NCBI RefSeq assembly: GCF_007990775.1
Contig: NZ_BJXB01000010.1
Coordinates: 124,001 to 188,000, forward strand
Direction of reading: 5' to 3'
Length of the DNA: 64,000 nt
Source of the DNA: Deinococcus cellulosilyticus NBRC 106333 = KACC 11606
GTDB taxonomy: Bacteria > Deinococcota > Deinococci > Deinococcales > Deinococcaceae
Every line of letters starts with the position of its first letter. Position 1 is the first letter of the stretch. The notes below the pieces were generated by a model. The model made no database searches, was not told where the DNA came from, and saw nothing but the letters and a program-made list of their open reading frames with translations. Below are positions 36,201 to 45,271 of this stretch, in pieces. Made by a program: the position numbers and the translations under genes.

Positions 36201-37245
36201 CACCTCCGTGAGCCTTTCCACCATGGGAAATTCGGTGGTCACCTTCAATGTAAAAGACAGCAACACCAGTGACGCTTTTGAAAGCAAGTACACCAACCTG
36301 TTCGGCAGTGGCATTGTGGTGGGTGCAGCAGACGCCCTCGGCTCTACCGCAAAAGTGTACTTCAATGTCTCCAACACCAAATTTGTCAATGCCCCTTCCA
36401 ACGGGCTCAACAATCTGGAGATGGGTGTAGGGGGCAACGGCACCCTGGTGCCCAACATCAACAACAACCAGTTCGACCGGGTGGCCCTGCCACTGGCCAC
36501 CGTCGGGGTCATCAATGCGAATGCCGTCTTCAATGGACGGTACGGTGATGGCACCACCCCTGCCACCTTCCAGAACAACACCGTCAGCAACATCCGCAGT
36601 GGTGCTGGACCCACTTATGCTTACGATCCTGCAGGCACCAACGGTTATGTGGGCCTGCGCATGGCCATCGACAACGATGTCACCGGCATCAACCACAAAA
36701 TCAAGATCCTGAACAACACGTTCACCAACATTGCCCGTCAGGGAATGCTCATCTCGGCCCGCAACAACGCCAATGACGTGAACGTGCTGATCGAAGGGAA
36801 CACCATTGGCACCCAGGCAAATCCTGTGGGCACCCCCTCTTCCCGTCGGGCCCTGGATTTGGAAACCCAGACCGCTGCTGTGCTGAAGGTGCACGTCAAC
36901 AACAACCCCAGCATCTGGGGAGGCTCCAACACTGCCAACTCTGCACTGGCGATCCGTGCCACCAACGCTTCCAGCAACCTGCAGGCGACGGTTACAGGCA
37001 ACACCATTGGCAACCCCAGCACAGGAACCACTGTGGGCCGTTTCAAGGCTGAAACCGTCACGGGGGGTTCGGCCACCCTCTGTCTGGACCTCCGCAACAA
37101 CGTTCTGGAAGACAGCAGCAAAATCTTTGAGCTGTCCCAGGCAGGTGGAGCCCTCAACCGCAATGCCTCAGGCAACACCGGCACCATTTCGGTGATTATG
37201 GGCAGTGTGGGCACCGTGGCCAGTTGCACCCTGCCCAGCCTCTAA
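30215..37245 (+). pseudogene. Giant surface lipoprotein (ExeM-like nuclease scaffold, cadherin repeats, beta-helix), twice interrupted
   Basis: ATG 30215 follows AAAGGA and encodes a lipoprotein signal (MKKLKLLSCALLLTGC). That frame stops at 30332-30334. The real continuation (GGPTLYELTFTDANS) is in the neighbouring frame, so one base appears lost in or near the C5 runs at 30276-30280 or 30290-30294. The second frame runs to TAA 31135-31137, which falls inside a conserved segment (ELGGF-stop-VQEETADQDSD, then TSEGIF), where relatives have an aromatic residue. Downstream the frame is open for 2035 codons. Whether these are real lesions, readthrough signals or sequencing errors cannot be told here; the long intact remainder implies they are recent. 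Confidence 0.75.
31138..37245 (+). CDS. Main open part of the surface protein: degenerate EEP fold, six cadherin-like repeats, parallel beta-helix
   Basis: 2035 codons from GTG 31138, the same frame as the part before the TAA, so probably not an independent gene. In order: an OB-fold-like segment of ExeM/NucH nucleases; an endonuclease/exonuclease/phosphatase (EEP) domain at about 31800-32690 keeping ILGDFNAHRNENAI but lacking several catalytic residues; six ~100-aa cadherin-like repeats (about 32700-34500) with ENxxAGTxVGTL starts and DVNEAP ends; one further cadherin-type module (VLANDTDPDGDP); then an approximately 800-aa Ser/Thr/Gly/Asn-rich parallel beta-helix opening VWYVNATAPAGGNG. Probably displayed on the cell surface as an adhesin or matrix protein. 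Confidence 0.75.
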   Translation: MQEETADQDSDPTTSEGIFVKCDTTCLSINAGDRVRVTGMVDEVGETLQETHLTSISSAVVMRTGQTLPAATNVTLSASGTNWEQYEGMRIHVTGVVTDTANLGRGGLVTLADTRTPYFTENNAPNATGYASFLSDSLKRSLIVDDGSLNEHPSTLFGRGNAALSTSNPLRSGDSADVTGVLGFSDSGWAGTDAYRLHATQAGATFTGAARPSVPDVGTSTLKVASFSLGEYANGDGAGSGFSGTFGASNDTEHQQQKAKVVEALAGLNADVISLTGLENPDSSTPTALKDLQDSLNARTPSVGTNALIQGSGVGFLYRPSILTVEGSAAGPTSGVQALAQTFRENATLGTFTAVVTQFTGRDTACGGGDDLSDGQGNCAQTRLGQTQDLLNWLITNPTGTVDEDALILGDFNAHRNENAIQILQAGASAAENTDDLVDVLTAGAYTSVEGGFTGLLDHAFVSPSLSAQVSGHGVWHINADEPSVFDYNTENKPAGVYAADAYRSSPRDPILIGLNLAASNLAPSDIALSGNSFPENAASGTVGTLSSTDRNPSDTHTYTLVSGSGDTDNASFQIVGNNLNFAVSANFETKNSYSVRIRSTDSGSPAQVFEKTFTINVTDVNEAPTSIALSSESINENVSAGTEVGTLSTTDVDAGDTHTYTLVSGYGDNAAFTITGNSLTINGSPDYETQPSYSIRVRSEDAGGLFTTRDLTITINNVAENAAPSDITLTGTTLAENSPAGSGVGTIGGTDPNSDPLTFSLGAGVGDDDNGSFTVDGTSLKFNGVPDFENQSQYKVRLEATDGSLTYAEAFTITITDVNEAPVQLVLGNNEVAENQPAGTTVATLYSVDQDSGSTFTYSLVSGPGSDDNSSFQISGDQLQTNASFNFEGKSSYSFRLRTTDAGGLFAEQAFTVNVTNANDAPTAVSLGNTSVAENQPAGTTVGSLSSTDQDIGDSFSYSLVSGAGDTDNGSFSIIGDQLQTTEAFNFELKDTFSIRVRTTDAAGLTAEQAITVTVTNENEPPVDLELSSENVNENSAANTVVANLSGLDPENNIASFSIVSQEHAGAFKVSGSQLQVDDGSQLNYEGDDTHDLTLRVTDSGGLYYEKNVSITINDVNEAPVANTDSGYQTIGNTTMHVQKISTSDMYVTDGGALLLANDTDPDGDPLVVKSVNSASGASVSFDAATGAFHYTPAPGFTGSDSFTYVVEDTHVIGGVTSHLQSTGTVNVTVAGKVWYVNATAPAGGNGTSIAPLQSVATAAAQSNSSGATIYVYNGSYGTTPVALSNTNQKLIGQGVAFGLSDISGAPSVTFNGKAAGFAPTFGRVSGSNLGALEIRGANVTPASGNTGIDISSSTGTNSLSLKNTTVSGATTALNLNRTGGILTLSALETVTLGGNNGLAFTGVDLGGITSSNLTVNASNGTAIGLTNTSNSWTLPNTATISRTSGSTPLFSVSGGSSTITVAPNLTNSGTGRSVSISSATGTVTFNGNITDNGSGIYLNSAGTVTFSGQLALSTGTSTAFNAINGGMATATSTQSTISTTTGTAVNVQNTTIGSGGLKFKSINVGTGGTGPANAIVLDGTGSQGGLSVVGAAGVATSGGTLNKTTGTAVLVNNAVNLDLNYIKIFAPNGSGVLATNLGGTSTLNNSVVDYNSTTIGGAYAYRVVNTDTNSTITFDGTTFQNKMDGATSVSLSTMGNSVVTFNVKDSNTSDAFESKYTNLFGSGIVVGAADALGSTAKVYFNVSNTKFVNAPSNGLNNLEMGVGGNGTLVPNINNNQFDRVALPLATVGVINANAVFNGRYGDGTTPATFQNNTVSNIRSGAGPTYAYDPAGTNGYVGLRMAIDNDVTGINHKIKILNNTFTNIARQGMLISARNNANDVNVLIEGNTIGTQANPVGTPSSRRALDLETQTAAVLKVHVNNNPSIWGGSNTANSALAIRATNASSNLQATVTGNTIGNPSTGTTVGRFKAETVTGGSATLCLDLRNNVLEDSSKIFELSQAGGALNRNASGNTGTISVIMGSVGTVASCTLPSL

Positions 37246-37260
37246 GCTCTTTCGCAACAG

Positions 37261-37290
37261 AGCAGGCCAGTGACCCCTGGCCTGCTTTTT
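37261..37290 (+). terminator. Terminator after surface-protein gene
   Basis: AGCAGGCCAG (37261-37270) pairs with CTGGCCTGCT (37277-37286), then TTTT. Confidence 0.85.
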
Positions 37291-37333
37291 GCTGCATTGA
37301 AAATGCAGGGAAAGGCGACCGATGTTCTGGCCC

Positions 37334-38248
37334 TCATGATGATTGAGACTGTGGTGCAGTTTCAGGCAGTGCACTGTCAGGAAGCAGGGTTTTCAGGGCC
37401 TGCATGAAGTGACGCACCGCCGGGAGCCTGAGCCCACCGGACCTCACAGCCAGTCGGATGGTGCGGCCCAGGGGCAGGGCCAGCGGCAGCATGCGTGTTC
37501 CAGGTGGCACAAAATCAATCGCCAGCCTGGGGTTGAGGCACCACCCGAGCTGCTGGGCGACCATGCTGTACATGGTGAAGTCGTCCTGCACCTGCAGAAC
37601 CTCTTTCGGGACAAGTCCATGCCCGTCAAGGTACTGCAGGATGCGTCCGGCGCAGTGCTCGCAGCGGGAGAGGATCAGGGGGTGCTGCAGCAAATGCTGC
37701 GGGTGGAACACCTCACCTGCACCCCAGCCTTCTGGAAGGAGGGCCACGTAAGGGTCTTCCATCACCACCCAGGACAGGAACGCCAGATAGTCATGGTCCG
37801 GGATGAACGCGAGGTCTGCACTGCCGTCTTCGAGGGGTTTGAGGAGGCTGATCGGCTCGCAGGTGGTGCTTTCCAGCAACTGGAGTTGCAACTCCGGGTG
37901 GAGGGGCCTGAGGTGCCGCATCAGGGGAGGGATCACCTGACTGGCCATGCTGCGGAAAGTGCAGATGACAAGTTGCCCCTGCACCTTCCCTTTGTACAGG
38001 GCCACCTGCTGCTCCAGGCCTTCAGCAGCACTGAGCACCGCCCGGGCGTGCACCACCACTTCCTGGCCGATCCCGGTGAGCCTGGCCCCGAAGCGGCCCC
38101 GCTCGATCAGGGTGCATTCCAGGTGGGCTTCCAGTGCCGAGAGGGAACCACTCACCGAGGACTGGGACATGCCAAGCTGCAACGCTGCCTCTGAAAAACT
38201 GCCGGTTTCCGCGATGGCCAGCAGGCATCTCAACTGGGTGAGCTTCAT
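37334..38248 (-). CDS. LysR-family transcriptional regulator
   Basis: 304 aa. The N-terminal HTH (MKLTQLRCLLAIAETGSFSE; LGMSQSSVSGSLSALEAHL) and linker helix are followed by the type-2 periplasmic-binding effector domain (GQLVICTFRSMASQVIPPL; ILSRCEHCAGRILQYL). It lies 101 bases downstream of the cyanophycin synthetase gene on the same strand, separated by a hairpin. A link to that gene is possible but unproven; LysR regulators more often face their target, and no divergent partner is visible here. The start is ATG 38248. Confidence 0.9.
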   Translation of the reverse strand: MKLTQLRCLLAIAETGSFSEAALQLGMSQSSVSGSLSALEAHLECTLIERGRFGARLTGIGQEVVVHARAVLSAAEGLEQQVALYKGKVQGQLVICTFRSMASQVIPPLMRHLRPLHPELQLQLLESTTCEPISLLKPLEDGSADLAFIPDHDYLAFLSWVVMEDPYVALLPEGWGAGEVFHPQHLLQHPLILSRCEHCAGRILQYLDGHGLVPKEVLQVQDDFTMYSMVAQQLGWCLNPRLAIDFVPPGTRMLPLALPLGRTIRLAVRSGGLRLPAVRHFMQALKTLLPDSALPETAPQSQSS

Positions 38249-38295
38249 GGGTTCAAGTGTAAGACCTTGAGTCGGATTTTCAGGACGGATGGATC

Positions 38296-38328
38296 ACAGG
38301 TCAGCAGGGTTTTTGCCCTCTGACCTGT
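38296..38328 (-). terminator. Hairpin downstream of cyanophycin synthetase gene
   Basis: ACAGGTCAG (38296-38304) and CTGACCTGT (38320-38328), extended by AGGG/CCCT. No T tract, so weak as an intrinsic terminator. Confidence 0.45.
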
Positions 38329-38349
38329 TCTCACCTGAGAAGATGGGTT

Positions 38350-41125
38350 TCAGTCGATCTGCAGGAGTGCCCGGTCCGGTTTGAAGCTGCGAATCTGTGC
38401 CCACACGTCTTCCACGTTGGAGGCCAGAATCACCACCAGGTCTCCGGTGCGGGCCATTTCCAGTGCGGCGGTCACGGCAGCCGATTCAGGCTGGATGCTC
38501 TGGATGTGTTTTTTGCCCAGTCCGGCCTCGCGTGCCCCTTTTGCCACCAGTTGTGGACCCTCACCGACCTCCCGGCCTCGCCTTTCATCGTCTTTGACGA
38601 TCAGTTCATTGAAGATGCTTCCCGCGATGCGCCCGAGCTCCACGAGGTCCTCGTCCCGGCGGTCTCCGGTGCCGCTGAGCACCCCGATCACCCGGCGGTG
38701 TTTTTCCCTGAGGCCCTCAACGAGCCTGCCAATGTGGGTGAGGCCTGCAGGGTTGTGGGCGTAGTCCATCAGCACCGTGAAGGGATGCTCGTAGAAGAAA
38801 TTCATGCGGCCCGGGTTCTCCTCGAAGGAGGGGTGGAAGCTGCGCAGGGCTGCGGCCACCGTTTCCGGGCTCACCTGGCAGGCAATCCCGATGGCTGCAG
38901 CTGCGAGGCTGTTTTCGATGTTGAATTCGGCCAGTCCGCCCATGGTGGCGGGAATGTCCTGCACGGCAATCAGGGGGGTGCGTTCCCCATCCTGGTACAG
39001 CAGCACCCAGCCCTGCTGTTGCTGGGCCTGACTGGCCGTTCCCGGGCCGACCTCCAGCAGTTGCCCGTACACCAGTGCCGTGCCCCCTTCCTGCACGTGC
39101 TTTGCCACCAGCGGATTGGCGAGGCCCTGCCTGGAAAACCAGATCAATGTGCCTTCTCCGGTGTTTTGCATCTGTGCGGTGAGGGGATCATCGGCGTTCA
39201 GCACCCGGTACCCGTCTTTGCGCACCGCCTCAATCACGGTGCCTTTCACCCGCGCAAGGTCCTCGATGGTGTTCACGTCTCCGATGCCGAGGTGGTCTTC
39301 TGCGATGTTGAGGAGGGCTCCAACGGTGCAGTTCTCGAAGGCCAGACCTTCCCTGAGGAGCCCTCCACGGGCGGTTTCCAGCACAGCGAAGTCCACTTCC
39401 GGGTCCATCAGGACGGTGCGTGCACTTCTCGGTCCGGTGGTGTCCCCTCTGTCGATGCGGTGCCCCCCGATGTAGATGCCGTTGGAGGTGGTGAGGCCCA
39501 CGCAGTGCCCGGCGAGGCGCATGATGTGCCCGACCATGCGGGTGGTGGTGCTCTTGCCGTTCGTTCCAGTGATCGCCACAATGGGCAGCTGGTTGGGTCG
39601 CCCCGGTGGAAACAGCATGTCCAGCACGTGTTTCGCTACATTGCGGGCCTTGCCCTGGCTGGGGTGCAGGTGCATGCGGAAGCCCGGCCCGGCGTTCACC
39701 TCGATGATGCCCCCTCCGGTTTCCAGAATGGATTGGGTGACATCCGGGCACACCAGGTCCATCCCGGCAATGTCGAGGCCCACCGCCCGGGCGGCACGCT
39801 CGCAGATCAGGCGGTTCTCCGGGTGGATTTCGTCGGTGCGGTCAATGGCGGTTCCACCGGTGGAGATGTTGGCGGTGTCCCTGAGGTACACGGTTTTGCC
39901 CTGCTCTGGAACGGACTGCAGGTTCAGACCGTTTTGCTCAAGCAGGTGCAACAGGGCGTCATCTTTCTTGATGCGGGTGAGGGTCTTCTCATGGCCTTCA
40001 CCCCGTCTGGGGTCCTGGTTCACCTGATCGATCAGCTGGTCGATGGTGTGAATGCCGTCCCCGACCACATGGGCCGGAACCCGCTCGGCCACCGCGACAA
40101 GGCGGCCACCGACCACCAGTACCCGGTGATCCCGGCCTTCAAACTGCTGCTCCAGGATGACCGCCGACCCATGCTGTTTTGCCAGTTCAAAGGCTCTGGT
40201 CACCGCCTCTGTGTCCATCAGGTGCAGGGTGATGCCCCTGCCGTGGTTGCCGTCCAGTGGTTTGCACACCAGTGGGTACCCGAGGTCCCCGGCGGCCTCC
40301 AGGGCCTCTTCCAGCGAATAGACCACTTTTCCTCTGGGGACAGGCACGCTGGATTTCTCCAGCAACTGCTTGGTGAGGTCCTTGTCGCTGGCATTTTCTG
40401 CTGCGAGGCTTGAAGTGCGGGAGGTCACCCCGGATGCGGTGCTGGTGCCTGCCGTATCCGAGTTGCACCAGGCTCTGGTCGTCCAGGCGCATCCACGGAA
40501 TGCCCCGGTTCCGGGCTTCATCCACCAGGGAACGGGTGGTGGGGCCCAGCCCGTAACGCCGGAAGATGCGGTTCAGCACCCGGATGTCCCCCTCCACATC
40601 CAGAGGGTCATCAAATTCGGCTCGGGGGGAGACGTCGCTGGGAATCAGACGGCTGCTCCCCCGAATGCCCTGGAATTCTGCTGGAAGCAGGTGGTGCACC
40701 ATGCGCAGGGCAAACCACCCGGCCAGCAGACCCAGGCGTTCTTCCGCGTACGGGTACAGCACATGGCTGGCGGTGCTGCTGGGCAGGGGAGGACGGATGG
40801 GGGCAAGCTGCACCTGACTCCCTGCCAGGCACTGCAGTTCCATGGCCAGCACCTGCAAAAGCTGGGTGATGGGCATGCCCTGCTGAAGTTGCTGCACCAG
40901 TCCTCCAGGGGTGCCACTCGCTCCCGGGTGCTGTTGCAGTGAAGGCAGCAGGCTCAAGAGTTTTGCCACAAAACCCGGAAGGCTGTGGGTGGTGCTGGAA
41001 GCCAGCGGACCGAGGTCCAGTTTGATGTGGATCATGGGGGTCTTGCCATACAGGTGGGGACCCCGGTACACATGGCGTCCCAGTACTTTGATGGTTTCTC
41101 TGGGTTCAGAATTCAGGTTGTCCAT
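38350..41125 (-). pseudogene. cphA: Cyanophycin synthetase gene with frameshift
   Basis: About 925 codons in two frames. The N-terminal part (ATG 41125 after AAGGAG, up to QLGYGRHQHRI) has the CphA N-domain and RLDDQSLVQLGYG. The rest (from VTSRTSSLAAENASDKDLTKQ) has the ATP-grasp domain (CKPLDGNHGRGITLHL; ETGGGIIEVNAGPGF) and the Mur-ligase-like domain (VAITGTNGKSTTTRM; VLMDYAHNPAGL). CphA makes the Asp/Arg polymer cyanophycin as nitrogen store. The total of 2776 bases is not a multiple of three; the frame change is near the C4 run at 40428-40431 (G4 in the gene). Both halves otherwise look fully conserved, so the defect is recent or a sequencing error. Confidence 0.85.
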
Positions 41126-41376
41126 GGGGCTCCTTGAGGTTGAAATGAGGTGTCCGCCCGCCCGCAACAGGTCGTGTCTCATGGACAGGGGTTGCAGCAC
41201 ACAGGGATCGGGCAAGTCGGTTCAAACCCATTATTGGACCGAGCAGCAGGTCAATATGTAGCAGAAGCTGACTTGCAAATTAAGACGTGCATCAGCATGA
41301 ATTCAGTTGCCTTTGCATTCCTTGCACTGGCCTGTGATTTCCTGTTTACTGAAGGCTCTCATTCACTCACACCTTC

Positions 41377-41410
41377 AAAAGGGCTGGAGGAAAAATCCTC
41401 CAGCCCTTTT
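41377..41410 (-). terminator. Terminator for the mcrBC operon
   Basis: AAAAGGGCTGGAGGA (41377-41391) is complementary to TCCTCCAGCCCTTTT (41396-41410). On the minus strand the hairpin directly follows the mcrC stop and ends in TTTT. Confidence 0.85.
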
Positions 41411-41412
41411 CA

Positions 41413-42681
41413 TCAGGAACCCCCCAGAAAGGACCGCAGACTTGAAGCCACATTCTGAGCATGCTGCAGGTTCACAGGCCACGCCCACACCTCCACCCGG
41501 TCAGGCAGCACAAAAGGCCCGAGCACTTCCGTGAAATGCTCGTTTCTGGGGTAGAGCAATATCACCCTCTTTTGTTCTTGATTCTGAAGGTGGGTCTGCG
41601 CGTAAGCGAACATCTGGTAGAGGTCGGACTGAGAAATTCCGTAGTGGTTGCGGGTGTCCTTGCTGTCCAGGCGCTTCCATTTGGTGTCCAGAATCACCTG
41701 CTCGTGCCCCCGGGAAATCAGCACGTCTGGCCTGAGCTGGAAAATGGGCCTCTCCTGCAAGGTCGCAAGGTGCTTTGAGGAAACCTGCGCCTGAATGCGC
41801 CACCCGTAGAGTTGACCCTTCAGGAGGTGCAGCACGTACTGTTCGTACACGTCCTGCATCGGGAAGAGCAAAGAGAAGAAAGAAGCCGCACCGAGTGTGG
41901 CAAAGGGGCTCTGTTGCCTGAGGATCATCTCGGTGGTGCCTTTGATCGGCTGGTAGTGGGTGCTGTTGCGGTCCGTGGCCCACTTCCTGAGTTCGTCTTC
42001 AAGGTTTCTGGCAGGGGAGACCCCTTCAAAGGCAAAGAGCAATTCTCTGGTGAGCCGGGCATTTTCGGCGTCCCGGGTGTTCCGGACCACGTGCAGGAGG
42101 GCAGACTGTATCAGGCGGTTCTCGGCCCGGTCCCTGTCAAACTCCTGATACTCCACAGCAAACCGGTGCTTTAAAACGCTGTTCTCCCGGATCTGCCTGC
42201 TCACATCCAGCCTGCCTTTCAGGGACAGCAGGTGGTCCTGGTGGTCGGTGTAATGGCGGATCAGGCCGCGCCGCACCACCTCCGACACCTCCAGCAGGTA
42301 CCTGCGGAAAAATGCCTCATGAAACGGCACTTTTGCGGTTTCCACACTGGCATTCACACTGGTCTGGGTGCCTGGAAGAATCCCCACCGTGACCAGCATC
42401 CTGAGGAGCAAAGCCCGCTCCTCTGCTGAATTCCCCCCCTCTCCCAGCTGCACTTTTGGCAGGATTTCCAGGGTGAAGTCCGGTGCCGAAATCACCCCCA
42501 CGAAATTGCCCACCTTGAAGACCTCCCGGCCCCCCAGAAACGTCAGGGTGAAAGGCATGAAGGTGTTGGGGACATTTTCCAGATAAAACTGTTTGAGGCG
42601 GTCAAAAACCTGAGCAGGCAGGCTTTTCCCAGGACCGGACCCCCGGTGGATCACCTCATGCTCGTGCACCGTGAAGAGCAT
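41413..42681 (-). CDS. mcrC: McrC-family nuclease subunit
   Basis: 422 aa partner of the McrB GTPase in modified-cytosine restriction. The N-terminal part (FTLTFLGGREVFKVGNFVGV; FTLEILPKVQLGEGG) activates McrB in known systems. The C-terminal PD-(D/E)xK nuclease core is visible as LRPDVLISRGHEQVILDTKWK. The start is ATG 42681, whose A is the last base of the mcrB stop (TGATG), giving tight translational coupling; no extension upstream is needed. A strong terminator follows the stop. Confidence 0.9.
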   Translation of the reverse strand: MLFTVHEHEVIHRGSGPGKSLPAQVFDRLKQFYLENVPNTFMPFTLTFLGGREVFKVGNFVGVISAPDFTLEILPKVQLGEGGNSAEERALLLRMLVTVGILPGTQTSVNASVETAKVPFHEAFFRRYLLEVSEVVRRGLIRHYTDHQDHLLSLKGRLDVSRQIRENSVLKHRFAVEYQEFDRDRAENRLIQSALLHVVRNTRDAENARLTRELLFAFEGVSPARNLEDELRKWATDRNSTHYQPIKGTTEMILRQQSPFATLGAASFFSLLFPMQDVYEQYVLHLLKGQLYGWRIQAQVSSKHLATLQERPIFQLRPDVLISRGHEQVILDTKWKRLDSKDTRNHYGISQSDLYQMFAYAQTHLQNQEQKRVILLYPRNEHFTEVLGPFVLPDRVEVWAWPVNLQHAQNVASSLRSFLGGS

Positions 42682-45137
42682 CACAGCCCCTGAAAAAGGT
42701 GGTCTGGCAGGGAACTGTAGATTTTCTGGTAGGCGCTCACGTTCCTGAAAGCCTCGGGGTTCACCCGGTATATGGCCCTCGGGCGGCTCTGGGGCACCCA
42801 CAGGGTGGTTTCCTCCTCACTGACCTCCAGCACGAATTGCTCGTCTGTGCGGGAGGTCTGGTCGTCAGCGAGCACCATGCGAATCCTGCCCCAGTCCTCA
42901 AAGAAGTACTCTTCCAGTAAAGGCAGAATGCGGTCTTGCATGATGGAAGCGAGGGTGTTCAGGGTCGGGTTTTCATGCAGGGGCATCAGGTAGGCGTGCC
43001 CGATGGTGTGGTCCCGGTCAAAGAGCACCTCAATTCGACGGTTGATGGCATGCAGCATGCGCCTCACATTCACCCCCGCACAATCCTGAGGCAGCACCTC
43101 TGGTCTGGGGGGAAGTTCCCGGAATTCAAAACGCCTGCGCAGGGCAATGTCCATCTGGGTGAGGCTGCGGTCTGCGGTGTTCATGGTGCCGATGATGTGC
43201 AGGTTACCCGGTACTGCGAAGTCCTCTTTCGAGTAGGGAAGCCGCACCGTGAGCTGTTCTGCAGCCCCAAGCCGCTTTGAAGGCTCAAGCAGGGTGATCA
43301 GTTCCCCGAAAATGCGCGAGATGTTTCCCCTGTTGATTTCATCGATGACCAGCACGCAGGAAGGGGCATGAGGTGCAGCCTCTGTTGATTCAGGGATGGG
43401 GGTTGAGACGCCCAGGAACCGGGAGAGCACCATGTACGGTGTGACTTTGGTGGACAGGTAAGGGTTGAGGGTGAAGGTGTTGAAGTTTCCTCCATACTCT
43501 TCAAAAAAGGATTCCTGCCTTCCTTTGAACAGCCAGCGAACTGGAAGTACATGCTGATAATCCTGGTGGACAAGCCCTGGAGGGTGGGCATCAAAATGAT
43601 AGGGTCCTCTGACCACCCCCACAGCATCCACCAGTGCGCCACCTGAAGAAAGCACCATCAGGGTTCCTTCTGGAAGGGTGGAGAGGTTTCGCAGGATGTG
43701 CTGTCTGCTTTTCAGTTCTTGCAGTTGTTCTTCCTGTTTTGGAGTGGGGTGGCGCAAATCACCCACGTGCCCGAAATGCACCCGCACCTCGTTGTGGTCC
43801 AGGCAGTAACTGAGGGTGGGTCCATCCTGAATGCTGATCTTCCAGAGGGTCTTTTGCAGATCAATCCCTTGCTCAAGGGCGTAAGCTTCCACTTCAGGAG
43901 ATGTGCCCTGGGTTGCTGCAGATTCTGGAGCAGGCTGTGCCTGAGGCTCATCCACAATGAGCAGATCCAGTGCCCTCTGGGAGAGGGTCTTGAAGATCCC
44001 ATCCCGCACCACATACCTGACCTGTCCATCCTCGGTGGTCTCGGCCCGGATGCCCTCCACGAAATCCTCGTAGGTGAAGCTCTGGTGGAAGGTGACGAAT
44101 TCCACCCGACCTGCAGACCTCAGGCCCTCGAAAACCTGCACTTTCTGGACCCGTGGGCTGTTCAGGTGCTCTGGGGACAGGAGTTTCAGCACCTCATCCA
44201 CCACGCCATAGGTTTTGCCTGTGCCCGGAGGACCGTAAAGGATCAGGTTGGTGGCAGGACCTGCAGGTGCGACGCGGATTTTCTTCACAGGTGGTTTTTC
44301 TGCTGCAACAGGTTTTTTGAGTTCCGGTGCGTGCTTCCAGGCCAGGGCCATCAGTTCAAAGGGTTTCAGACCAGTGCGCTCCATGAGTGCCTGTGTGAAC
44401 ACCCTCCAGCTCTGGAAGTCAAAGGTTTCTGGGACGTTCACCCCGTAACGGGCAGCGAGGCGTTCGATGTACACGTTGAGGGGCAGGTACACCTCGGGGT
44501 TCATGAAGTAGCACGCCACCGTGGCCTTGTTGAACACAGGAATGTGCTGCTGAAGGGCATGGAATTGTTCCTCGGACAGAGCACCATTCCGGGCTGCTTT
44601 GAAGAGGGTCCGTCCCAGTTCCAGGATGAACCCGGTGTCCTGTTCTCCAGTGTAATACTGACCTGCATCAAGTTTTGCCCCAAAGTAATGGGTGGGGGTG
44701 GGTGCTTCCATCTGCAGCAGGAAGTGGATGCCCTGAATGCTCTTTTCCCGGTGCCTGGGAAGGTAGGGGGCGGCACACAGGGCAACGAGGTTCAAGGGCT
44801 CAGTCTGGGGAATCAACAGGCGCTGCAACTCATGAAGCACCTGCGGGTCCAGATCGGGATTTTCGAGGGCTTTCAGGTAAGCCCGGTGGAAGTGAATCCA
44901 GTCCGCATCCTGCGCTTCGAGCAGCAAAGATTTCTGGCGGATGCGGAAAGTGCCCCGGTCGGTTCTCTCGAGCACATCTTTCATGTGCTCATAAAGGTGT
45001 GCTGTGAGGGTGGGCCTCTGGTAGGTCGTTCCCTGGTCCTGAAGGTACTTGAGGATCTCCTGGGCAGTGGCCGTGGGTGGGTCCCGGTCTGCAGTGAGGG
45101 CAGTGATGGCATTGAGGATTTCTTGCCTTGCAGTCAT
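42681..45137 (-). CDS. mcrB: McrB-family AAA+ GTPase with nested EVE-like domain
   Basis: 818 aa. Residues 1-290 are a helical N-terminal region that should help recognise DNA. Walker A YGPPGTGKT is at 301-309, Walker B VLVIDEINRGN starts at 595 and the McrB signature MNTADRSL is near 652. Between Walker A and B, about residues 418-545 form an extra domain (LWKISIQDGPTLSYCLDHNE; GTLMVLSSGGALVDAVGVV; HVLPVRWLFKG) resembling EVE/PUA-like readers of modified bases. The protein hydrolyses GTP to drive McrC cleavage of foreign modified DNA. The start is ATG 45137. The WYL regulator at 45346 is divergent. Confidence 0.88.
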   Translation of the reverse strand: MTARQEILNAITALTADRDPPTATAQEILKYLQDQGTTYQRPTLTAHLYEHMKDVLERTDRGTFRIRQKSLLLEAQDADWIHFHRAYLKALENPDLDPQVLHELQRLLIPQTEPLNLVALCAAPYLPRHREKSIQGIHFLLQMEAPTPTHYFGAKLDAGQYYTGEQDTGFILELGRTLFKAARNGALSEEQFHALQQHIPVFNKATVACYFMNPEVYLPLNVYIERLAARYGVNVPETFDFQSWRVFTQALMERTGLKPFELMALAWKHAPELKKPVAAEKPPVKKIRVAPAGPATNLILYGPPGTGKTYGVVDEVLKLLSPEHLNSPRVQKVQVFEGLRSAGRVEFVTFHQSFTYEDFVEGIRAETTEDGQVRYVVRDGIFKTLSQRALDLLIVDEPQAQPAPESAATQGTSPEVEAYALEQGIDLQKTLWKISIQDGPTLSYCLDHNEVRVHFGHVGDLRHPTPKQEEQLQELKSRQHILRNLSTLPEGTLMVLSSGGALVDAVGVVRGPYHFDAHPPGLVHQDYQHVLPVRWLFKGRQESFFEEYGGNFNTFTLNPYLSTKVTPYMVLSRFLGVSTPIPESTEAAPHAPSCVLVIDEINRGNISRIFGELITLLEPSKRLGAAEQLTVRLPYSKEDFAVPGNLHIIGTMNTADRSLTQMDIALRRRFEFRELPPRPEVLPQDCAGVNVRRMLHAINRRIEVLFDRDHTIGHAYLMPLHENPTLNTLASIMQDRILPLLEEYFFEDWGRIRMVLADDQTSRTDEQFVLEVSEEETTLWVPQSRPRAIYRVNPEAFRNVSAYQKIYSSLPDHLFQGL

Positions 45138-45271
45138 GAATTCCGTCCTTTTTTGAGGGTCAGTTTACCGCATGTCTCGGGTTCAACGACAAACCCGGGG
45201 AAAGCAAAGCCCCAGCGTTCTGTTGTAAAAATCCCTGGTTTCTCTCTTCCCTCCACGCTACACCAGCAGTG

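Noticed and set aside
38506..40413. 635-codon plus-strand open frame opposite the cyanophycin synthetase gene
   Set aside because: Shadow of the conserved ATP-grasp/Mur-ligase coding frame; no ribosome site or recognisable motif.
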